Source of the DNA: Lachnospiraceae bacterium
Lineage (GTDB): Bacteria; Bacillota; Clostridia; Lachnospirales; Lachnospiraceae
Direction: 5' to 3'
Assembly (NCBI GenBank): GCA_017450485.1
Contig: JAFSTN010000008.1
Location: forward strand, 1 to 64,000
Length of the DNA: 64,000 nucleotides
Shown: positions 58,778 to 64,000 of the stretch, one piece after another
How the letters are laid out: each line of letters starts with the position of its first letter
Numbering within the stretch: position 1 is the first letter of the stretch
Notes under the pieces: model-generated
Told to the model about the DNA's origin: nothing
Database searches by the model: none
The model's input: only the letters and a program-made list of their open reading frames with translations
Position numbers and translations under genes: made by a program

Positions 58778-60610
58778 TTATCTCGGATTCTGGATAGCAC
58801 TCCAGGAGCTTATCCCTATAACCCCCAGATATTTATCCACATATGTTGATTCCTGTCCGGTACCGCAGTATTTATATGCGGTATATCCCTCTTTGCCGCT
58901 GATACCGAGTGCGAGGCCTTCCGCCACTTCCGGAGCGGCATCCACCTGCCTGGATAACAGCATGTAATCGATATGTGAGTTGCGCTCCATGATCTTCCAT
59001 GCATAAGCTATCGATGCAGCCTGCAGATTCTGCCCCCTGCTCGAGGTATAGCCCATCTCGGAAAGGATCACGTGTCTAACATTGCCGTCGTTATCAAGAT
59101 ACGATGACTGGCTCAGGTAATCGGTGAGCACATGGATATTTCTCATGGATACGATCGGTGATGAGGAAGATCCCGATACCATTGAATCATACCTGCCCCA
59201 CGACCATGCCTTGGCCTCGGTCAGAGGATAGTTATACGGATGATATCCGACATGCCAGTTGATATTACCGTACGCACACATATAGGAATTAAAGGCATCC
59301 ATCATGTCCTTGACATCATAGAACGACTTGTCGGACTTGTTCATATTCCAGCGGTTGTCCAAAGACACGTATACACGAGTAGTGGAGTTGACCGCGCACA
59401 TGGCATTATAGAACACTCTGACCACGTCGGCATAGAGTTTTGCGTACTCGTCGACACCCATATACGGAGTATAGTTGTATACCGTACGTTCGTTTACTTC
59501 GTTGCCTATGATCCAGTTGGATACTTTGCCGTGCCCCGATGCGCCGGAATATCTGTTGGCCAGGAAGCTAGCCACGGCGGCGAGGTAGTTCACGCCCTCT
59601 TCGTCCGCTGCGTTGAACGCATAGAGAGTCGCTCCGCCGCCTCTCGAAGACGGATATGTCAGTGTTGAGTTCGATAGATCGTTGATGATGATCGCATTTA
59701 TATCTATGCCCCTGCTGGACAGTCTGGAGAAGATGATGTCATACAAACCCACCTGATGGGCATTGAAGTTATATGTATGGCCGTTATATGTATAGCTGAT
59801 ACCGCCTCCGTTACATATCAGGGAAGTATACACGTTATATGCGGCATGCTTCACTCCCAGATCCTCGAGCTGTCCGCTGGTTATGAGCTCAGAGTATACG
59901 AGCAGGCCCTTTTTGCTGGATGTACCTTCTCTGCCGGAGGCATAAGCCGCTTTGGCTTCGGGATTAGTGATATACATGGAGTCGGAGACCTCCACATATT
60001 CATTATTAATACGGAGTGCTATGGAAAACTTGTCAAAAAGGCGCGACTGGGCGGAATTATAGTTCAGGTTACACTCGGCAATAAAATCCGTATCCTTCTC
60101 TATCTTCGCTATCGGTTCCCCTGATATGCTGTCCTGATATATCGCCTTGGAGAATAAATAATAATACCCATCGTCGGATACCGGCAAAGCTTTCGCAGGT
60201 ATGTCAACGCTCACCTCTACCATACCGGTCTCGGGTGATATGAGTACAGACTGAATATCGGCAAAATGAGCTCTGTTAGCATCGGTGATCTCCACGTAAG
60301 GAGGCCTGTTGTTCACTCCCTCCACAGTATCGATACCCGCGTTCACCAGAGCATCAGCTACTTCCTCACCGGTACCGCCGAATACATCCTCAACGGCATG
60401 CTTGTGAAATGTATCAAGAGCCAGTGTGTATGCCATCTGCTTGATCAGGGCATCGTCCTCTGCGATACTTTTCTGCTCCGCAAGGTAAGCCTTATGCTTC
60501 GTGTGGCCGATGCATCCGCCGATGCCGCCCAGAACGAGCACTGCAGCAGCCACTATCCCTGCGATCTTAAGCCACTTTTTATTTTTTAAAGAAGAAAATA
60601 AATCATTCAT
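58778..60610 (-). CDS. DUF5722 protein, GH-A-like, membrane-anchored
   Basis: 610 residues. One membrane helix near 15-33, an N-terminal beta domain, and from about 235 a barrel-like domain with the sequence NWIIGNEVNE (Glu371 after Asn) and HVILSEMGYTS (Glu518). An Asn-Glu acid/base on strand 4 and a second Glu on strand 7 are the pattern of GH-A clan retaining glycosidases. No specific substrate is known for DUF5722 proteins as far as I recall. It overlaps rarA by 8 bases and follows it on the same strand. Confidence 0.8.
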   Translation of the reverse strand: MNDLFSSLKNKKWLKIAGIVAAAVLVLGGIGGCIGHTKHKAYLAEQKSIAEDDALIKQMAYTLALDTFHKHAVEDVFGGTGEEVADALVNAGIDTVEGVNNRPPYVEITDANRAHFADIQSVLISPETGMVEVSVDIPAKALPVSDDGYYYLFSKAIYQDSISGEPIAKIEKDTDFIAECNLNYNSAQSRLFDKFSIALRINNEYVEVSDSMYITNPEAKAAYASGREGTSSKKGLLVYSELITSGQLEDLGVKHAAYNVYTSLICNGGGISYTYNGHTYNFNAHQVGLYDIIFSRLSSRGIDINAIIINDLSNSTLTYPSSRGGGATLYAFNAADEEGVNYLAAVASFLANRYSGASGHGKVSNWIIGNEVNERTVYNYTPYMGVDEYAKLYADVVRVFYNAMCAVNSTTRVYVSLDNRWNMNKSDKSFYDVKDMMDAFNSYMCAYGNINWHVGYHPYNYPLTEAKAWSWGRYDSMVSGSSSSPIVSMRNIHVLTDYLSQSSYLDNDGNVRHVILSEMGYTSSRGQNLQAASIAYAWKIMERNSHIDYMLLSRQVDAAPEVAEGLALGISGKEGYTAYKYCGTGQESTYVDKYLGVIGISSWSAIQNPR

Positions 60611-61919
60611 CTCGAAGCTTCTTCATATGTTCTTTTATCTTCACTTCATATCCGTTGCCGGTGGGAGTATAGAACTCGCGTCCGGTCAGTTCATAAGGAA
60701 GATATTGCTGTTTAACATAGTGGTTCGGATAATCGTGCGCATACAGGTAGCCCTGTTCGCGCTCTTCACCGGCCGAATCGGCATGTTTATTCTGCAGATG
60801 CCTCGGTATCGGATATATCTCTCCCTTTCCCACCGCGCTCATGGCTTCGCCTATCGCCAGATAAGAAGCATTACTCTTCGGTGCGGTCGCCACATATACG
60901 GCCGCCTGACTCAGGAGTATACGTGCTTCAGGCATACCTACGCGCTCCACGGCAAGCGATGCCGCCACCGCCACCTGCAGTGCCTGCGGATCAGCCATTC
61001 CCACATCTTCGGATGCACATATCATGATACGTCGGGCAATAAACTTGATATCCTCTCCTGCCTCGAGCATCCTCGCCAGATAGTATACGGCAGCATCGGG
61101 ATCCGACCCTCTCATGCTTTTGATAAAAGCGGATATCGTATCGTAATGGTTATCACCGGTCTTGTCATACCGCACCACACGCTTCTGGATGCACTCCGAT
61201 GCCACGTTGATGGTGATATGTATGCGTCCGTCCGCGTCCGGTTCCGTCGACATGACACCCAGCTCTATGGCATTGAGCGCCCGTCTCGCATCACCTCCCG
61301 CCATATCGGCCAGAAACTCCACAGCATCCTCATCTATATATGCGTTATATGCGCCCATGCCCTTATCTGCATCATATACGGCACGTTCTATCAGTGTTTT
61401 GATATTCTCTGCGCTGAGCGGCTTTAACTCAAATATCATCGATCGTGATATCAGAGCGCTGTTTACCTCAAAGTAGGGGTTCTCGGTAGTCGCACCGATC
61501 AGTATGATGGTGCCGTCCTCCACGAACGGAAGCAGATAATCCTGCTGTCCCTTATTGAAGCGATGTATCTCATCGATAAAGAGGATGGTCTTACGGTTAT
61601 ACATCCCCAGCGCTGTCTGTGCCTGAGATACTACCTCCTCCATGTCCTTTTTGCCGGCCACGGTAGCGTTGAGTTGCTTAAACTCCGCCGATGTCGTGTG
61701 CGCTATGACCTGAGCAAGAGTGGTCTTCCCGGTACCCGGCGGTCCGTAGAATATGACAGAGCTGAGTTTATCGGCTTTGATCGCACGGTACAAGAGCTTG
61801 TCGGGAGCCAGTATATGCTCCTGCCCGACCACCTCATCGATCGCGACCGGACGCATCCGGGCCGCCAGAGGTGACTCACTCTCCATATTCTTTTCCTTCA
61901 TATATTCAAACAGATCCAT
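60603..61919 (-). CDS. rarA: Replication-associated recombination protein RarA (MgsA)
   Basis: 438 residues. AAA+ ATPase: Walker A GPPGTGKT at 59-66, Walker B FIDEIH at 114-119, sensor ATTENPYFEVNSAL, then the MgsA C-terminal tetramerisation domain. Acts at stalled replication forks. The ATG at 61917-61919 lacks a good ribosome site; the next ATG 11 codons on has AAGGA, but the N-terminal MDLFEYMKEKNME is conserved in clostridial RarA, so the first is kept. Nothing unusual in the gene itself. Confidence 0.94.
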   Translation of the reverse strand: MDLFEYMKEKNMESESPLAARMRPVAIDEVVGQEHILAPDKLLYRAIKADKLSSVIFYGPPGTGKTTLAQVIAHTTSAEFKQLNATVAGKKDMEEVVSQAQTALGMYNRKTILFIDEIHRFNKGQQDYLLPFVEDGTIILIGATTENPYFEVNSALISRSMIFELKPLSAENIKTLIERAVYDADKGMGAYNAYIDEDAVEFLADMAGGDARRALNAIELGVMSTEPDADGRIHITINVASECIQKRVVRYDKTGDNHYDTISAFIKSMRGSDPDAAVYYLARMLEAGEDIKFIARRIMICASEDVGMADPQALQVAVAASLAVERVGMPEARILLSQAAVYVATAPKSNASYLAIGEAMSAVGKGEIYPIPRHLQNKHADSAGEEREQGYLYAHDYPNHYVKQQYLPYELTGREFYTPTGNGYEVKIKEHMKKLRDE

Positions 61920-61990
61920 CGATATATGCGTAAATCAAGTCCACAGCAACCCCGGAAGACCGTGAAACGCTCTTTCTTATGCATAACAAA

Positions 61991-62017
61991 GCGGACTGCC
62001 ATAGGATAACAGTCCGC
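61991..62017 (-). terminator. Hairpin after the ldcA-DUF4250 unit
   Basis: GCGGACTG / CAGTCCGC stem with an 11-base loop then TTTGTT on the minus strand. Probably the end of the ldcA-DUF4250 transcript. Confidence 0.65.
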
Positions 62018-62073
62018 ATAATTGTATCATATATACAGCACCCGGTGCCACAACTTTCACTTCGGTTACGGTG

Positions 62074-62253
62074 TCAGTCATTTATAAAGGCATTGGTGTC
62101 AGGATCATAATGGTATCCGGCCGCCTCCATACAGCTTACTATCTCCTCGCGATCCTCGTCGAGGTCATCACACAAAGCCTCCAGGCTCGGATAAAAGTCG
62201 CGAAGTTTCATATTCAATATACTGAGTAACATATTTGGATCTTTGGGCAGCAT
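62074..62253 (-). CDS. DUF4250 family protein
   Basis: 59 residues. MLPKDPNMLLSILNMKLRDF and the GYHYDPDTNAF end match DUF4250, a short Clostridia family of unknown function. GGAGGTAAAT precedes the ATG. Close after ldcA on the same strand. Confidence 0.88.
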   Translation of the reverse strand: MLPKDPNMLLSILNMKLRDFYPSLEALCDDLDEDREEIVSCMEAAGYHYDPDTNAFIND

Positions 62254-62266
62254 ATTTACCTCCGGT

Positions 62267-62338
62267 TCTACTTATGTGCCATCTACACGCTCTACTTGAG
62301 CGCCATCTACACGTTCTACTTAAGTGCCATCTTTACTC
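62267..62338. repeat. Three tandem 24-base repeats at the end of ldcA
   Basis: Units 62267-62290, 62291-62314 and 62315-62338 share TCTACTT..G.GCCATCTACACG. Each is an in-frame copy of the last codons of ldcA including the stop codon (Met-Ala-Leu-Lys-stop); the copy nearest the gene holds the functional stop. Confidence 0.85.
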
Positions 62339-63428
62339 TCCACTCATTGCCGGTGGAGTATACTTCAGCCATACTTCCGGTGATGAGCGGGACCATGGGA
62401 CTTAAGTGCCCCACATCGGCATCCATAAGTATCGGCACCCGGTGATGACTGATGATATCATACACTGCCATATACTGATCAAGTCCCATCATAGGTTCAT
62501 CGAAATGCAACGGTCTGCCGATGATAAATCCGCTTGCTGCATCAAACCATCCTGCGTGCTCCAGTTCCCAGACGGCCCTGCGGATAGACATCACGTTTAA
62601 GTCGCAGGCTTCCAGAAACCACAAAACTCCGTCTTCAGAATATTTTCGGTTGAATCGGCCGACATGGTCATACTTAGTTCCGCACAGATTTACCAGACAA
62701 TCCAGACATCCTCCAAGCAATCTTCCTTTCATACTGATACTGTCAGTTTCTGCACGATCAGCCGGATCGCATGGCAGAGGCTGTCCGTCTCCTATGAATC
62801 GATGAAGTACGGTCTTTTCCGTTAAATTATAGGGCGCATACGGATGTTCCTCGTCCCGGCCTCCCTCGCGCTCCCACATGCCGTAGCCGGAGAACTCATA
62901 TACACGCGTATCCGCTCCGGTGGCCGGATCAGCCGGCTGTCCATTAACTGCTCCGGTTAATATATTCGCGGCATCCTCCAGCGATTGATGGAGCGGGGCC
63001 GTGCCGAATTCCGATGCGCATGGCCCGTATATGCTCGCCACATCACACATCGTTGTCAGCGTAAAGGTAAAGTTCGTATTATCCGAGTATCCCATGTACC
63101 ACTTCGGTTTTGCTTCCCTGATACGGTCAAAGTCCACATAGTCCAGGATCTCGCACATCAGCTCTCCACCTCCGCAGCTGATCAGAGCTTCGGTATCCGG
63201 ATCACAGTAGCTATCTGTCAGTTCCCTGCCACATGACTCGGGACTTGAACTTATACCTATGCCTTCACCGGCATAGCAGTTCGGTCCAAGCTTGGTCTTA
63301 TATCCGCGGCCCTGCCACATCTTAAGCCCCGCATCAAATGACGATCTGTACGGTTCTATATTGCATCCGAAGCTCGGTGCCACGAAGCCTATTGTGCCGT
63401 TACCGGGTATACTTTCAGGAAATCTCAT
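62316..63428 (-). CDS. LD-carboxypeptidase (peptidase S66, MccF-like)
   Basis: 370 residues. Catalytic Ser115 (GYSDNT), Glu273 (FLEACDL) and His341 (DVGHLSP) match the S66 triad. S66 members cut the terminal D-amino acid from peptidoglycan tetrapeptides or, in the MccF group, hydrolyse microcin C-type inhibitors. Its length and the DNTNFTFTL region look more like the MccF group. GAGGATGTAAT ribosome site. No microcin genes are in the window. Confidence 0.88.
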   Translation of the reverse strand: MRFPESIPGNGTIGFVAPSFGCNIEPYRSSFDAGLKMWQGRGYKTKLGPNCYAGEGIGISSSPESCGRELTDSYCDPDTEALISCGGGELMCEILDYVDFDRIREAKPKWYMGYSDNTNFTFTLTTMCDVASIYGPCASEFGTAPLHQSLEDAANILTGAVNGQPADPATGADTRVYEFSGYGMWEREGGRDEEHPYAPYNLTEKTVLHRFIGDGQPLPCDPADRAETDSISMKGRLLGGCLDCLVNLCGTKYDHVGRFNRKYSEDGVLWFLEACDLNVMSIRRAVWELEHAGWFDAASGFIIGRPLHFDEPMMGLDQYMAVYDIISHHRVPILMDADVGHLSPMVPLITGSMAEVYSTGNEWRVKMALK

Positions 63429-63623
63429 ATTACATCCTCTTGTGTATTGTTGTCTGCTTTGATCAGGCCTGTATCACGCCTACAGTCTTTATTTTGGTCT
63501 ATACAACTGTTTTTTTCAACGGTTTTCTTGACCGTGTATGCCGCTCGCGATACAGTTAGTTCAGGTATCATACAATACACAGTATGCAAGCAATACACAA
63601 TACGCAATACAGATAGCGGACAT
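63429..63623. other. Gap between ldcA and hldD-like gene
   Basis: 195 bases between divergent genes. Holds four copies of CAATAC (63573-63578, 63591-63596, 63598-63603, 63605-63610), three of them at 7-base spacing. No convincing promoter was read on the plus strand. Confidence 0.5.
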
Positions 63624-64000
63624 ATGAGTATCCTCGTGACCGGTGGAGCCGGTTTTATAGGCAGCTGCATAGTCAGGTCGTTAAACGACCGTGGCAGGTA
63701 TGATCTGATCATATCGGATAACACAGCCGGTAATGAGAAATGGCGTAACCTGTCCCCTCACAGATTCCTGTCATACATCCCCAAGGGTGAGCTGACAGGC
63801 TCTCTGGTATCAGGCAGTCTGGGCAATATCAAGGCCGTCATCCATATGGGAGCCTGTTCATCGACCACGGTCACCGACTGGGACTACCTGTATCACAACA
63901 ACTTCGAGTATACGCGGTCGTTGTGGGAGTATTGTGCATCTCACGATATTCCTTTTATATATGCGTCATCTGCTGCCACATACGGAGACGGTTCGAAGGG
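63624..64000 (+). CDS. hldD: ADP-heptose 6-epimerase-like (HldD), N-terminal part
   Basis: At least 125 residues; cut by the right edge. The NAD-binding TGGAGFIGSCIVRSL start and MGACSSTTVTDWDYL plus NNFEYTRSLWEYC are the HldD pattern, distinct from GalE. HldD turns ADP-D-glycero-heptose into the L-form. In a Gram-positive it would supply heptose to a capsule or surface-protein glycan. No ribosome site was found before the ATG at 63624. Confidence 0.83.
   Translation, partial: MSILVTGGAGFIGSCIVRSLNDRGRYDLIISDNTAGNEKWRNLSPHRFLSYIPKGELTGSLVSGSLGNIKAVIHMGACSSTTVTDWDYLYHNNFEYTRSLWEYCASHDIPFIYASSAATYGDGSK

Noticed and set aside
63573..63610. CAATAC repeats as a CRISPR-like or iteron array
   Set aside because: Only four 6-base copies with irregular spacing; too short for either, though kept as a note in the gap feature.

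Overview
The window looks like chromosomal DNA of a flagellated, butyrate-forming Lachnospiraceae (Butyrivibrio / Roseburia / Pseudobutyrivibrio type). The grounds are Clostridia-type ribosomal, RNA polymerase and elongation-factor proteins, a ptb-buk butyrate pathway, a short flagellin behind a sigma-D-type promoter, lipoprotein ABC sugar uptake without its own ATPase, and Lachnospiraceae small families (DUF4364, DUF4250, DUF4860). Assignments rest on reading the sequence; no database search was run.

Layout. (1) 1-3700, minus strand: the str operon rpsL-rpsG-fusA-tuf behind a consensus promoter, with a second promoter for tuf. (2) 3749-9652, minus: a GGDEF-like protein, an ECF-type sigma factor, a probable partner membrane protein, a transglutaminase lipoprotein, and a GspF/pseudopilin set without a visible ATPase. 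(3) 9885-14390: a small membrane protein, a GT52-like (sialyltransferase-type) enzyme, an N-acetyl sugar amidotransferase and a polytopic membrane protein. Regions 2 and 3 separate rpoC from rpsL, which are usually adjacent in Firmicutes. (4) 14465-27652, minus: rpmG-secE-nusG-rplK-rplA, a CapA-family gene, rplJ-rplL behind an L10 leader, then rpoB-rpoC. Most transcription units have readable promoters or terminators. (5) 27702-29012: FliD-like filament cap protein. (6) 29259-38105: malE-malF-malG, surface alpha-amylase lipoprotein, a zinc-ribbon protein, an unrecognised carbohydrate-active protein and a LacI-type regulator whose likely operator is found before both malE and lacI. (7) 38295-40318: ptb-buk. 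(8) 40417-54444: a large glycan island of five or six glycosyltransferase-like proteins, three LicD-type phosphotransferases and a class V aminotransferase, wrapped around the flagellin gene. (9) 54560-64000: a large repetitive surface protein, DUF4364, a GH-A-like DUF5722 protein, RarA, DUF4250, an S66 LD-carboxypeptidase and the start of an HldD-like heptose epimerase.

How it may work together. The recurring theme is the cell surface: flagellin with cap protein, enzymes able to build and phospho-decorate a glycan, sialic-acid-like sugar chemistry, heptose epimerisation, secretion/pilus parts, surface starch breakdown with uptake, and a big acidic surface protein. The best candidate for something undescribed is the flagellin-centred LicD/glycosyltransferase/aminotransferase island. 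A second unexpected pattern is a set of surface or regulatory genes whose start codon lies 6-7 bases after a good -10 box and lacks a Shine-Dalgarno sequence, which predicts leaderless mRNAs.
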